Source: Cyprinodon diabolis
Lineage: Eukaryota; Chordata; Actinopteri; Cyprinodontiformes; Cyprinodontidae
NCBI GenBank assembly: GCA_030533445.1
Contig: CM060069.1
Span: forward strand, 2,326,756-2,390,755
Reading direction: 5' to 3'
DNA length: 64,000 bases
Shown here: positions 37,813 through 52,089 of the stretch, piece after piece
Numbering within the stretch: position 1 is the stretch's first letter
Layout: each line of letters opens with the position of its first letter
Notes under the pieces: generated by a model
Database searches by the model: none
Told to the model about the DNA's origin: nothing
What the model saw: the letters and a program-made list of their open reading frames with translations, nothing else
Program-made: the position numbers and the translations under genes

Positions 37813-38383
37813 TGTCATGTTGGGTTCAAGGCGTCTAACCCACAAGCAGAAACACTCGTGAGACAGGGAAAAAGTTCAAAGGTTTATTTACAAAGTATAC
37901 AATGAGAATGAACTGGTCCTTGACTCGGCAGACAGGTCACGAGGGGAACACCACTGGGGAGGACAGAGGAGTTAGTGTTGATCCAGGTTAACTGCAGGTT
38001 TTCTGATGTTGGAGTTAATACCTGCTCAAGGGTGGAACGGAGCTGCAGGGGGGGAACCTTGAGGGTCCAGAGGCTAGTCGGCAGGCAGAGGGCTGAGGCA
38101 GAGGCTTAACTGAGTGCAGGCAGGCAGATTCCAGACAGAGATCACTCTCCAGGATTTCAGGTCTTCAGACAGGACTCAATCTGTGAGGAAGAGAGAAACT
38201 GGGTCAGGCAGGTCCACAAAAGTCAGAGATTCAGATCTGGTTGTTTGGCTGAGGTCTAGCTCTACCATTACTGGCAAACACTCTTGCAGGGAAGTGTTAG
38301 CCTCCTCCTCCTTAAATAGGGCTTCATGATGAGCAGATGGAAGACAGGTGTTGCAGTCAGCTCAAAGCCTCCGGATCCCAACA
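37813..38383 (-). mobile_element. Solo LTR of the sushi-like Gypsy family, 571 bp
   Basis: Plus-strand ends TGTCATG and GATCCCAACA; 5-bp duplication AGCGG at 37808-37812 and 38384-38388. It shares segments with the solo LTR at 15762-17020 (AAAGTTCAAAGGTTTATTTA, CTGGCAAACACTCT, AGTGTTAG-CTCCTCC) and so is the same subfamily without the 77-bp minisatellite. It is antisense to the V-ATPase gene. Confidence 0.87.
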
Positions 38384-38734
38384 AGCGGAACCTGAACATT
38401 TAGAGGATGTTTGGCTCAACCTGGTGCTGTGAAGCAGGATTCTCCACCATGAACAGAATCAAAAATAAATCTGGATCCAGGCTCAAAATGAGCACCTTGA
38501 TATGTGCTTGAGAATGGCTTAGTCTCCATTCAAAGCCAGGTTTAAAGCCTTGCAGGGCAGCCTAAAGCCCACTGCCAACATTAAGACAGAAAAAAGAAAG
38601 AAAATAACAAACAATCAGTTCAGGGGTTTGAGAAAATATGGGAATCAGGAAATTGTCTATAAACCAAACTGAATGATTGTGGTTCTCTACTTCAAAAAAC
38701 ACTTTAGATTTTAAAATGGAAAAATTTTCTTCTT

Positions 38735-38828
38735 TTTATAGATATATATATATATATATCTATATATATATAGATATATATATATATACATATATATATT
38801 TATATATATATATATATATGTATATACA

Positions 38829-38914
<86 letters not shown>

Positions 38915-38960
38915 TAGATATATATAGATATATATATATCTATATATATATATATTATTT
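38735..38960. repeat. TA dinucleotide microsatellite
   Basis: A long TA run with occasional C, G or TT interruptions (ATATATCTATATAT, ATACATATAT). Open frames in it encode only Tyr-Ile repeats. Confidence 0.96.
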
Positions 38961-38999
38961 CAATGTATAACATAGATGCATAAACACCTCGTTTTATTT

Positions 39000-39290
39000 C
39001 AGTGTTGAATTCAATTTAAAGTAACAGATAATTAAACATGTCTCTGGACCTTTACGGGTTGAAGAATGTCTTTATTGATTCTTAATTGGTTACCTCTGCT
39101 TTAATGTTTCTAAATCTTTATTTCCCATCATGTGCTCCATCCAATGCAGATCATTGGCTCCATCCACATCTAGTGAAAACTAGTGTGATTGGCTGAGTCA
39201 TAGAACGCAAACACTCATTGGTTAGCTAAAGGAAACCATCAGAAGCCAGCAGGTGTTCTTCAAACTGCTAACGTGAATTGTCTATGCCAT
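39000..39290. other. AT-rich sequence without recognised features
   Basis: No gene or clear repeat end seen. It probably belongs to the hAT-like element whose remnants lie on either side. Confidence 0.35.
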
Positions 39291-39295
39291 GCTAC

Positions 39296-39415
39296 GATGT
39301 GGGATTCAGAAACAGATGTTGAAATGTCTGAAAGGTCGGACACAGGCGAGAGCGTATCGGGAGACGGAGACCAACCAGACCTCCCTCATCCTTATCCTAT
39401 CTCAGAGGATTTATA
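39296..39415 (+). pseudogene. Possible hAT (BED-type) transposase N-terminal scrap
   Basis: A short frame starting MWDSETDVEMSERSDTG and containing QPDLPHPYPI, ending at a TAG. The acidic leader followed by a PHP-P-Y/L motif resembles the segment just before the BED finger of many fish hAT transposases. The surrounding text (TTTTACTTGAGTAA, TACTTAAGTAAC at 39525-39610; ACTTAAGTAC at 36640) matches the terminal parts of a dispersed hAT-like repeat also found at 47975 and 50822. Short, and a chance match is possible. Confidence 0.4.
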
Positions 39416-39751
39416 GAATTAGTCGAAAAATTGAGCTTTCAATTCATATAGTGGCATCTGGCTGTTTTTTTTAAGGTTACTTTATACTTTTATAATTTAA
39501 GTAGTTTTTGGAGCTCATACTTTTTCAATTTTACTTGAGTAAAGAGGTACTTCATCTTTTACCAGAATGTTTTTAAACCTCAGCATCTATACTTCTACTT
39601 AAGTAACAAAGGTGTGAACTTTTGACACCACTTGTTGTGGGTAATATTTCTATAAAAAACATTTAAAAAAAGTTTGCTAAAAAGCAAATTAAAGTCTAAA
39701 TGTCATTTCTCCACCTTGCTCTAAATTGGCTCATTGTTTCTCTCTCCTCAG

Positions 39752-39815
39752 GTCAACATGGAGACTGGACAATGGACAATGTTTGCCTGTTCCTCAACCT
39801 GGCCAACGACCCCAC
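39752..39815 (+). pseudogene. atp6v1b2: V-ATPase subunit B exon with 34-nt deletion (frameshifted)
   Basis: The acceptor (CCTCAG) and donor (GTATGT) are intact. The first five codons read VNMET, and in a different frame the rest reads MDNVCLFLNLANDP, both exactly as in B2. The family segment between them (about 11-12 residues after VNMET) is missing. The expected exon length is 98 nt and 64 nt are present, a loss of 34, so the frame shifts and translation from VNMET runs into unrelated text. A 7-bp tandem GGACAAT GGACAAT marks the junction. All exons downstream are in order, so this lesion alone would kill the product unless it is an assembly error. Confidence 0.9.
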
Positions 39816-40603
39816 GTATGTTTGGAATTAGCTTCCATGGAGAAGTTTTTGGTTATTTCGCTTATTTTAATCAAGATTTCAATCTAATAAACCCAATAAA
39901 AAAAAAAATCTATCCATTGAGGTCCTCAACAGGGAATCCACAACTCCTGGGGGGTCCACAGAGGTACTTCATGGGGGTCACAAATGTTTTGGTTGATTAG
40001 AGTCTTATTTTTTATATTCAGTTCAATTGAGTTTATCTATATAGCGCTAATTCACAACACATGTCATCTCAAGGCACTTTACAGTTCACTGCTGCAGTTT
40101 TTTCCACTAATTGAAATGTCTTTAAATCCACATGAACATGAATTGAACAGACTGTAGTAAACAGATAAATGGAGGCAGAAGATGTCTCACATTCAGAGAC
40201 ACACAGGAGCTCTTTCAAGCTGGGCACCGTTTCATTCACAACACCTGTCCCATCAACCAGGAATTAGAAATACTTTAATAATCCCAGGGAGGGATTACTT
40301 TAGTTACATTACTCCATCTGTAATAGAGTGACTATACGACCAGTTTGATAGAACACTATTTAATAGAATATAGATAACTGGGGGGTCCCCGCTCCATCTC
40401 GCCATCAGTTTGGAGGTCGTTGGCCTGGAAAACGTTGAAAACCCCTGGTTTAAATCCACCAAAGGAACCAGCCTATCTTAACCTGGATCTGGTTTATATT
40501 TGATCATCTTAGCATTGACATTAAATAACACCATCAATATTTGTTTCATACAGAGACAGGAATATAGAAATGTTTGGTTTGTAAATGTTGTTTTTTTTTG
40601 CAG
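39816..40603. other. Intron with a dispersed teleost repeat
   Basis: 40018-40270 (TATATAGCGCTAATTCACAA, CATGTCATCTCAAGGCACTTT) is one orientation of a dispersed repeat also seen at 43840-44085 and 57225-57480. The rest has no recognised features. Confidence 0.6.
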
Positions 40604-40727
40604 CATTGAGCGAATCATCACTCCTCGCTTAGCTCTGACGTCAGCAGAATACCTGGCCTATCAGTGTGAGAAACATGTCCTGGTTATCCTCACCGACATG
40701 AGCTCCTATGCAGAGGCTCTGCGAGAG
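40604..40727 (+). CDS. atp6v1b2: V-ATPase subunit B exon ([19 protein letters not shown])
   Basis: Acceptor TTTGCAG, donor GTCAGA. One base completes the preceding threonine codon, then 41 codons [40 protein letters not shown]. It contains the conserved [13 protein letters not shown] strand and helix of the nucleotide-binding domain. Intact. Confidence 0.95.
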
Positions 40728-40768
40728 GTCAGACATCTTCCATGGCATTTACTCTGAGGTCAAAGTAA

Positions 40769-41346
<578 letters not shown>

Positions 41347-41830
41347 GCCCCATTTCCACTCCCCCTCTAAAACTGATCTGATCCGTGCCGAGTTCGGACT
41401 GTGCTTGGTTCTTACGACCATTTCCTCATCACGCCCGCCTCCTATCGGCGGTCCACCATACTACAGCCCTGTAGGTTGGAATTACACAAACAAAAATGGC
41501 GGCGCCCATAACATTCAGGAACTAATGTGCCTGGATAGCGTCCTCCACCCAAATTTCAATGAGAGCCTCAGTATCAGCAACCTTCCAGGTCACACCAAGC
41601 TTTGATGCAAATTTTTGACGTTTGTATGTTTGTACGGCGCCTCTGGATCCGTTCAGCTCAGCTTGCGTCTCTTGTTGCTTCTCTTTGAAGATGAAACCAA
41701 ACACGTGTAATGGCAGCCATACTGCCGTATGGCCATGTTTCCTTTGTGATTTCGCTCTCTGCTCAGAGGCTGTTGCTGTTTATCACAGCCACATGTCCCG
41801 CCTTAAGTCGTAATACTGCGACGTGATTGG
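41347..41830 (-). mobile_element. Harbinger-like element with Myb/SANT-like fragment
   Basis: Starts GCCCCATTTCCACTCCCC, the same terminus as the element at 18036, and shares internal text (TCCGTGCCGAG, TGCTTGGTTCTTACGACC). A minus-strand frame at 41522-41704 includes TWKVADTEALIEIWVED, which resembles the Myb/SANT-like domain (W-x-D-x-E-T-x-A-L-I-x-x-W) of the accessory DNA-binding protein in PIF/Harbinger transposons. The right terminus was not found, so the end given is approximate. Confidence 0.5.
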
Positions 41831-42418
41831 CCGATCTATAATGGTTCTTCTGTATGGTTGAAGCGGGACAAGAGGGATTCGTATTTCAGGGTTTTCCAGT
41901 AAAAGTTCTCCTTTGGGATCAATGTTTAGGAAGTAGAAGATGTGTCTTCTGTGTGACGCTGAAGAACATGGATTTATTTTGGCCCCGTCAGATGTAGTTT
42001 TTCTTACTATCGCCTCATTTAATTATCGTTTTTCTTATTTGACTTGATCTCCTTCTTCAGTGTTTTTTTTTTATTACATTAATTTCTGTTTTTCTTCTTT
42101 CCCAGTTTCAAGTTTATAAAGTTCTTGGTCAACATTATTAGTAATCACTGAGATTCCTGCTAAGTTATTAATGCTTGTTTAAGGACCTGATTTGAACCTG
42201 ATGCAGATTTGAGTCCAGTCTGTTGGTTCTCCTATTGTCTCTCTGAGCTCTTATTGTTTTTCTTTTTGACCTTTCCATCTGGGACCTGATTCCATTCTCC
42301 TAAATCTGGTTTGCAGCTTTTGACCTGAATCGAAACTTGATTGTTTTGGACATTGAAACTGATGGTCTAAGTCATGGCCGGAGGAAGCAGGGGTGCTGCA
42401 GCACCCCCTAGTAGCGAG

Positions 42419-43293
42419 TAGGGGTGTAAATAATAATCGTTTTGTATCAATCCATCGATCCAACAGCCGACGATCCGATGCATCGATACGTCCGCAAGAG
42501 AATCGATTCATGTTTATTTTTCCTCCGGTCTATTTTAATCCATTTGCTCCTGGGCGTAATTCTCCTCCCATGCTGCGGTGGCGCTAACCCTATTTTGCCC
42601 TCCTACCTCGCTTCCTGGTTATACTCTTACAGCAGTGTGTTGCAGTGAGCTTGATGCAGACATTTTTAAATTATGCTCAATATTGAAGCTTGGTCTGTGC
42701 TACACGCTGTGGGTCTAGATACGGCCGAGGAAGGGGGGGCGAGTTTAGTCCGACAACGGAGGGACATGAGGGCCAAAAAGACCGGAGATCCAGGTGGAAA
42801 AAGGCTCCCAGCGTTCTCACGCACCTCGCTCTTCTAGCGGGTCAAACTTCACGAGTTGTTTTCTGCAATTTCGGTCATAAAAACGAAACAAGCCGGCCTC
42901 CTGTCTGCTGCACTGTCTGCGTCAGCTACAATCTGGGAGAGGAGCAGCGGAGCGTCTGTGGAGGGGGCGGGACGTCTGGAGCCGAGGTATTGCATTGAAC
43001 TCATTGTACTGATTTAGTGCAGTATTCTTTGATGCAACTTTTCTACTTCTGTTATTTGCTGTTGTTTCTAAAAAAAATGCATAACGATATTACAGCTTTC
43101 ATTGATTTATTTAAGTTGAAACTTTGTTTAGCCTGTAAGGTGTAAAAAAAATAATAATAATAAAGAAAAAAAATGTAACCGATTAATCGAATCGAATCGT
43201 GGTGTATTCTTGAGTATTGAAAATAATCGAATCGTTGGGTCAGGAAATCGATACTTAATCGAATCGCCATGATGGATGTGATTTACACCCATA
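42419..43293. mobile_element. Nested hAT-like element, 875 bp
   Basis: Terminal inverted repeats TAGGGGTGTAAAT and ATTTACACCCATA; perfect 8-bp duplication GTAGCGAG at 42411-42418 and 43294-43301. The subterminal regions are rich in ATCGAT/AATCGA motifs (42440-42505 and 43170-43265), as is common for hAT elements that bind their transposase near the ends. It carries the MADF-like fragment at 42700-42840. Confidence 0.85.
42700..42840 (+). pseudogene. MADF/Myb-like fragment
   Basis: The phrase VRQRRDMRAKKTGDPGGKR is readable in one frame, with a stop soon after. The same text occurs on the minus strand at about 52125-52260. It resembles the second half of a MADF-type DNA-binding domain (R-D-x-Y/F-V-R-x-R-R-x-x-x-x-K-SG) found in transposon accessory proteins. 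Frame broken; identity tentative. Confidence 0.4.
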
Positions 43294-43839
43294 GTAGCGA
43301 GAGAGAGATTTTTAGAAAAAAGGAAATTTGTTTAGTACACCTTTCATAACATTTCCATTCCTTAAAGTGCAGCAAAGGAAAAACACTTTGCAATATTTAT
43401 AAATTTCTTATGAATATTTTTAGAAATGATTTTGCCTTTTTTAAATTTTACTATTGTGGTATTTGGATTTTAATGTAATTATTTTGAGGGCTAATCAGCA
43501 CAAGTTCATGCAAGCCACGTTGTCATGGCAACGTCAAGCAAGCCAGAGCATGGTATCCCGCTGGCGGCAGCAGACTAGTAAATGTACATAGTCAAATGAC
43601 AGAAACGAGGAGGAAATATGGCACAAACGCATTTCGGATTCATCAACTTATAAGGCTTTATCTCCACGATCCCAGAGTGCACCTCAACATTTGGACGCCT
43701 GTAACCAGGCAGGGCGCCCTGCCTGTAGCTCAGAGTAAGAGCATGGTGCCGCCGTCCACTTTCACATTTATTTGTGCAGTTTAACGTAACCATAGTGTTT
43801 TAGAGTGTTATTTTGATCTTGTGTTCTGTGTCTAATGGG

Positions 43840-44085
43840 TTCTGCTGGAGGTTTCTTCCTGCTCAGAGGGAATTTTTCCTCTCCACTGTCACCAGAAATA
43901 TGCTTGGTATCAGGGATTGCCTTCAAGCCAATGAGTCGATACAATCAACTGGTTTTCCTTAGATAGAAAACTTAGAATCAATCTGACCGGATGATCTGGT
44001 GAACCTTAAAGAGCCTTGAGATGACATGTGTTGTGAACTGGCGCTATATATATAAACAGAATTGAATTGAATAATGTTTTAATCG
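43840..44085. repeat. Dispersed teleost repeat with AATTGAATTGA tail
   Basis: The phrases TGCTGGAGGTTTCTTCCTG, TTTTTCCTCTCCACTGTC, GAGCCTTGAGATGACATGTG and GGCGCTATATA are followed by GAATTGAATTGA. The reverse complement occurs at 57225-57480 and part at 40018-40270. The common tail suggests a retroposed sequence, but no RNA-polymerase-III boxes were found. Confidence 0.7.
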
Positions 44086-44403
44086 CTTAATAATGCGTAA
44101 AAGGACTTTAGGAGCTAATAGAGTCACATGTGACATAAACACAGTGACTCAGGTTCATGCCAGCTGACCAAATCTACGTTGTTATAGGGCTATTGTGAAG
44201 TTTAATTAATAGCGCATATATTCACCGCGTATATGAGAACCTGACCTTGGTTGCGCTGAAGTGTAAATGACAAAGTAGTGAATCTCAATCTATTTATTTA
44301 TATATTTTTATTGTATTTTAAATGGACTTATAGGCTCTTGGGTGTTTTGTCGAAAAAAAACCAAACAAAATTATTCAAAGTGTTTCCAGCAGCCCTGGTC
44401 TAA

Positions 44404-44983
44404 GGCTACATTCACACAGCAGCCTACAGTTACCCAGATCTGCTTTTTTTTACTCATATGCGACCTTGATCTGATTTCGTAATGGCAGTCTGAACAACAC
44501 AGAAATTATTTTTTATTCCAATGCGATCCAGACCACTTTGCTCTGTGTCCTGAATCCGATACAAACTGATCTTTTTAAATGTGACCTGTGTCTGAACGGC
44601 CAGGTCGCATTCATCTGACCTGAACGCCAATAATAACCCTCACTATTCTGCGTCTTGCTATGCAGAAGCGGCCAGAAAAACAACAATCATGGCGGATGAT
44701 GATATGGGGAGATGGAAAGATTGAGGTATTAATTAACTGGCTTAGATTGGGGAAGAAATGAGATCACTAGATGCGCTGCAGCACTACCATCCATGTTTAC
44801 TTCTATAAACACAGCGCATGCTCGCCACCTGTGACATTACTGTGTCCTCTACTGTGGGACACTTAAGTTCTATGAATTCAGTTCACATACAAGTAAATAT
44901 TTGGAAATGTGAATAACGATGCACGTTAAATCAGATTTCATTATATCTGAATTTGCATTAATATCTGCAGTGTGAACGTAGCC
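44404..44983. mobile_element. MITE-like element, 580 bp
   Basis: Terminal inverted repeats GGCTACATTCACAC (left) and GTGTGAACGTAGCC (right). There is no coding capacity. The duplication is unclear (TAA left, TAC right). It abuts the right end of the hAT at 42373-44397. Confidence 0.65.
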
Positions 44984-45146
44984 TACATCTAGAATTGGCC
45001 TTTCTGGATTTGATCTCAGCCTATATGGTTCGCTTCTGACTGATGAGGGTGACCCTAACCTTAACCCCTTTAGATGAAATGTGACTTGTCGTGTGTTTAA
45101 GCTTGTAATCTGCAGAAAAACAGAATCACTGCGATGACCATTTTAA

Positions 45147-45314
<168 letters not shown>

Positions 45315-45317
45315 TAG

Positions 45318-47540
<2,223 letters not shown>

Positions 47541-48534
47541 CTGCATAGCTGTGTGTGAAGGACTACTGGCTCTTTTTTTTTTTTAAATGGCAAAATCTTT
47601 ATTTGATTTGTGTTTATCTGACTGTGTTCATTATTATTATCTAGAGACTATTAATAAAAGGAGGTGAAATGCAGCTCCAGACGAGTTGAGCGTGTGGTGA
47701 TGTCATCTGTACTCTTCTATTCCAGTTGATCCATATTTATTCTGCGTGCTTTCGTTCTCCCTAAGTCCAGACTTTCCTGTGTTCTTCTCAAGAACGTACT
47801 TGGCGAGGAAACGAGTCCATACTCTGTTTTTGTGAATTGAGAAATGGCCAGCATCTTAGCTTTATCCACAATGTCTCCTTCAGGATTTGCAGCAAAACGA
47901 TAAATCCTTCCTGTCAGTTTAACAATTAGAGCCTAAGCTGACTTTGATTTTGGGCCCCCTAGTGGTTGAAAGTAACAGAGTACATTTACTCGTTTACTTA
48001 AGTACATTTTGAACATCTTTACTCAAGTATATTTTAAGGTGAACTTCTAACTTTCACTCTACTGTATTTGTGGGTTTTGGCTCAGCGTAGCACTGTAATA
48101 CAGTAATACTACAATACTAGAGTGGCGAACATGTTGCGGTTCTGGCAGGGCTGCTTACAGGCTCATACTTTATGCATAATCAGGGCTAATAAACAAATAA
48201 ACTAAACACATTTTCAGTATAAATGTATTATTTTATTCTTTTTGGCTCAAACTGCAACAGCAATAAGAGAAATAAACCTGTGATGCAAGAAAAATAAAAA
48301 AAGCTGTAGCTTTGATAAATAAAAGGAATAAACTGTAGTAAAAATAGAAATAAATAAATCAACACAAAACCCCCCATCAAACTTATTTTCCTTCTCCAAT
48401 GATGAGTTTGACTGTGAGTCAATCTGGCCCAAAAAGCATATTTTTTCATGAATAATCATGATTTTAACATGGTTAAAGATGCTTTGATGTCAGAATTTAT
48501 CCTGATTGGTCGTTCAGTTCTCTTATGCCATGGT
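47541..48534. other. Unannotated sequence with a hAT-like terminal fragment
   Basis: 47975-48130 (GTTTACTTAAGTACATTTTG, ACTCAAGTATATTTTAAGG) is a terminal fragment of the hAT-like repeat found complete at 50822-51440. The rest is AT-rich with no gene seen. Confidence 0.5.
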
Positions 48535-50330
48535 GTGTTCTGTCAGACCAGCATACCTTTAGTCAATACTCATGTGCAAGACATCAGATTTGCATTTATA
48601 TCTTTAATTTTGCATGAAAAATAGACTTTAAACTACCTCATTGGGCGTATCCCTTTAGTCGCTCAAGAAACAATTTAAGGTCAATTTAAGGTCAGAAAGC
48701 CACACGTTCCAAAAAAACCCCCACCAAAAAGTGATTGTTTCTTGTACATGACTAAAGAGATACGTACATGCCTGTTGAGGTAGTTTAAAGCATGGGCGTA
48801 GGTTTGCATAGGGACCATAGGGACATGTCCCTACCACAATTTAGGACTGACCTATTTGTCCCTACAAATAATTCGATTTGAATAACATGTTTGTATATTT
48901 AAAATTCAGCGTGGTGGATCACACACAGCCATTGTGTGATCACAGCCAGTTCTTTTTCTCTCGCAGCTCCGCAGCTTTAGTAGTTGCTGCTGCCGCTCCG
49001 TCTGATGGCTTACCGGTCTTTCCTGTTGCTTAATTCAGTAACTGTGCTGTTTAACTCCACTCTCATTGGTTGTTCTGCCTGAAGTTCTGCCTTCTCTCTT
49101 CCTGATTGGCTGTTTTCTATTCTGTATGCGTGCGTGCGTGCTTGGAAACTTCAAATTATATTAGGCTACTAAACTAGTCCTAATGAAAAAAAACTTCATT
49201 CTATCTACACTAAAACAGGTGAAAGATGCTGATTGCTGATTCTTAGCCACAGCCGACTGAAAAAGAAAATGTGAGGGTTTCCCTTTTAACAATAATTCAT
49301 TGTTATTACCGTTTTAATTTTATGACGACCCTTTGAGGCAGTTCAGCTATAAATAGCAGGTTTTATTTCTTTTATAGAGTATAACAACACGAGATACTGC
49401 CTAAACATCTGCTATTTTTCGTTTAGAAAGCATTATTACAGTTCCACATAATATTGATATTTCTTTGACTATTTCTACTTTTAAAAATAGTGTAAAGCCA
49501 ATAACAGAGTACACTATTTACATTGATTTTATTTTACATAGATTTCCACACAGTCCATAAGTTAATTAGTACAAACATTAGTGTTTGGTAAAAATGCTTG
49601 AATCCGGCTGTTTACTCTGGATATTATTACATTACAGACAAGATGGTGGTATATATTTTTTAAAATAATTGTTAAAAGTGATTTTATATTGGAATACATT
49701 TTTAAAAGTTTTGTAGATGATGCCCCTAAATGTAAATACAATATATGTACGGTATTTGCCGTTCCTTGAATGTGTTATTTTGCGTTGTTTCATGATACAG
49801 AGAGAGCATTTAAAAATGTTTCACTTGTTTACCTTTGCACAATTCCATATCTTCAAAAGAAAATACAGGATAAATCAGCATATAACGGGCATATTTAGAC
49901 TATATTTGGTTAAGCTGGCACATATTTACCTTCTGTCTGAGTCACTGGTAAGTTTAAATGCAAACCTTTTCAAAGTGGAAAAAAGGTCCTAATTTCTAAT
50001 TCATCAGAGCCAGTGACGCTTCAAACATTGATAAACAACATCTAGAGTATGTAGTGCTTGTAAGATTAGTATAAATGTAGCAAGAAATGCTGCTGTTCTC
50101 TTTAAATGATATGCACCCTGATGCTTACATCAAGCATAAAAAAAGCATGCATATTTTAGCATAGGTAAAATGACATTAATGAAATTGGGACCAATAGTGT
50201 CCCTACCAAAGTGGAAATCAAACCTACGCGCTACGTTTAAAGTGTTTAAAACTAGAGGGATAAAGGGGTATTGACTATGGGTTTGCTGCTCTGACATGGT
50301 ATGCTCATCTGACAGAACCGCGGTTTATTC
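48535..50330. mobile_element. TIR-like repeat split by a hAT element
   Basis: The left end TGTTCTGTCAGACCAGCATA is inverted near the right end (GGTATGCTCATCTGACAGAAC). It is the same repeat as at 26111-28390; there the corresponding internal text (TGTACATGACTAAAG, GTAGTTTAAAG) is continuous, whereas here it is interrupted after GTTTAAAG by the hAT at 48791. Confidence 0.6.
48791..50234. mobile_element. Non-autonomous hAT-like element, 1444 bp
   Basis: Perfect 8-bp duplication GTTTAAAG at 48783-48790 and 50235-50242. The ends CATGGGCGTAGGTTTG and, inward from the right, GTAGCGCGTAGGTTTG are imperfect inverted repeats. The subterminal GGGACA-rich text is also inverted (CATAGGGACATGTCCCTACC; ATAGTGTCCCTACC). 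The interior is AT-rich with no recognisable transposase. Confidence 0.85.
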
Positions 50331-50350
50331 CCGTTCTGCTGTGTGTCATT

Positions 50351-50438
50351 CCAGGAAGCTTTTTCAATTCAAAATGTCAGAAATAGCGTTCCAGGTTTGA
50401 TGCCATTTCTGACATTTTGAATTGAAAAAGCTTCCTGG
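50351..50438. repeat. Perfect 34-bp inverted repeat, 20-nt loop
   Basis: Arms 50351-50384 and 50405-50438 are exact reverse complements (starting CCAGGAAGC and ending GCTTCCTGG). The left arm plus loop resembles the single-copy sequence at 17371-17425, so the right arm looks like an added inverted copy. Confidence 0.95.
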
Positions 50439-50821
50439 ATGGGAGGAGAAACGTCTTCAAACTTGGAAACAAGTCAAGAGGATTGTTTAACTTTTTTTAG
50501 TTCTACCCCCGAGAATCCAAGCATTAGTCGCTGCTCCCCCCCCCCCCCACCCACTGTGTAGCTCTGCGATTCCGTAACTATCCCGATGCTCGCTGCTTTC
50601 ATCTGACGGGGAATCCTCCTGGCTGACAGGTGGACTGAAGATGTAATTCCAGTGGAGTCCAGAAGGAGAATAATCTGTTGATCCAGATAATAATGTCGAC
50701 ATCTTGCCTTTAATCAGCAAAAAAGTGGCGCTGAGATGAATTTAGTCATTCTGCAGCAAACAGGATCCCATTATTCACTGAATGTCGCATGAACTAAATC
50801 TCCGTGCTTTCTACGTGCAGC

Positions 50822-51440
50822 GTTGCATAGTAACGAAGTAAAACTACTTCACTACTGTACTTAAGTATATTTTGGAGTACTTTATACTTTCCAAGACTAT
50901 AAATATTTTTGGGAACTTTCACTTTTACTTCACTACATTTACGAACTTAATTGCATACTTTTACTCCGATACATTTTCAATGTTTGCTTTAGTTACTAAG
51001 TAAAAAAAAAAAAAAAAAAAACGAGCGAAAGAAACGCAAGTGTTTTGACCCCCCCTACTGACTACAAAGTCTGGTCTTGCCTGGGCTTGTTCATCCACAC
51101 CAATAGGATACTGCCTGTTTCGCAAAGCCCGTCTAAATGTATCCTACACTTGGTTGTTTACATTATTTTAAGTGAATTTAACCTTCAAAGTTTACCAAAA
51201 TGTTAAAAAAATGTCATTCAAACTGCACTTACTTTTTACTTATACTTTTCACTACATTACTTGAGTACTTCTATTTTTTCAGTAATCCTTATACTTAAGT
51301 AGAAGCCATTTCAGATACTTTAAGACTTTTACTCAAGTAACATTTCAGTCAGTGACTTGGAATTTTACCAAAGTCATATTTTGGAGAGGAACTTACACTT
51401 TTACTTGACTCTGAGATTTCAGTACTTTATACAACACTGT
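50822..51440. mobile_element. Non-autonomous hAT-like element (ACTTAAGTA type)
   Basis: Both ends carry inverted ACTTTTACTT/AAGTA-rich text (CTTCACTACTGTACTTAAG at 50848; ACTTTTACTCAAGTAAC at 51328) around a short unique centre with a 20-bp A run (51002-51021). The same sequence occurs in pieces at 36640, 39480-39640 and 47975. The exact ends and duplication were not resolved. Confidence 0.55.
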
Positions 51441-52089
51441 CTACGTGTTATGTGGCAAAAAGTCTGATTGTATCTTGTGAAGTAATTGGGAATTACAGAT
51501 CACTAAAAACAAAAAAAACTTGCCTAAAAAAAACTTTTTTTCTAATTTTTTCTCTAAACTCTCAGTATATATCCCTTTGTAATGAGGCATCTTGAAGCCA
51601 AACTGTACTGATGCTGCATTGATGCTGTCTCACAGATTACTGACACCTGCTGGACATTTGAATACACTACCGGCGGCTGATTGGACAGACTGAACTGAAT
51701 TGATTTGATGACCTAGTACAGGAGCCAGCAACACAAACTGTTCAAAGAGCCAAAAAAAACCAAAAATCTGTCTGGAGCCACAAAAATGTAAAAGTCTTCC
51801 ATAAGCCTCGTATGGCACTACGTGTATGAGCCCACTATAAAAAAGGACTATGTGGGATAAAGGCTGATTTATACTCAGAAACCAGGTGGTCTGCGTGTAT
51901 GTCGCAGTTACCGCAGATATGCCCCGCCCCCTCTGCAGACACTCTGCTGCTCCTCTCCAAAACTGTAGGTGACCACAGACAGTGCCTCAGACAGGAGGCC
52001 TCTGATTGGTCAAATCCACATCCGCTCTACTCTATGCGTATTTCCTGTTTGGTTCCTTACCGGCTTGTTTTGTTTGTCTGACCGCCATT

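Larger units (their letters stand above)
42373..44397. mobile_element. hAT-like element, about 2.0 kb, with nested insertions
   Basis: Ends CATGGCCGGAGGAAGCA (left) and, read inward from the right, CAGGGCTGCTGGAAACA: imperfect terminal inverted repeats of hAT type. The flanks are GTCTAAGT (42365-42372) and GTCTAAGG (44398-44405), a 7-of-8 match fitting the 8-bp duplication of hAT. It contains another hAT-like element at 42419-43293 and a dispersed repeat at 43840-44085. No intact transposase. Confidence 0.7.

Noticed and set aside
38677..38970. 97-codon Tyr-Ile frame
   Set aside because: Translation of a TA microsatellite.
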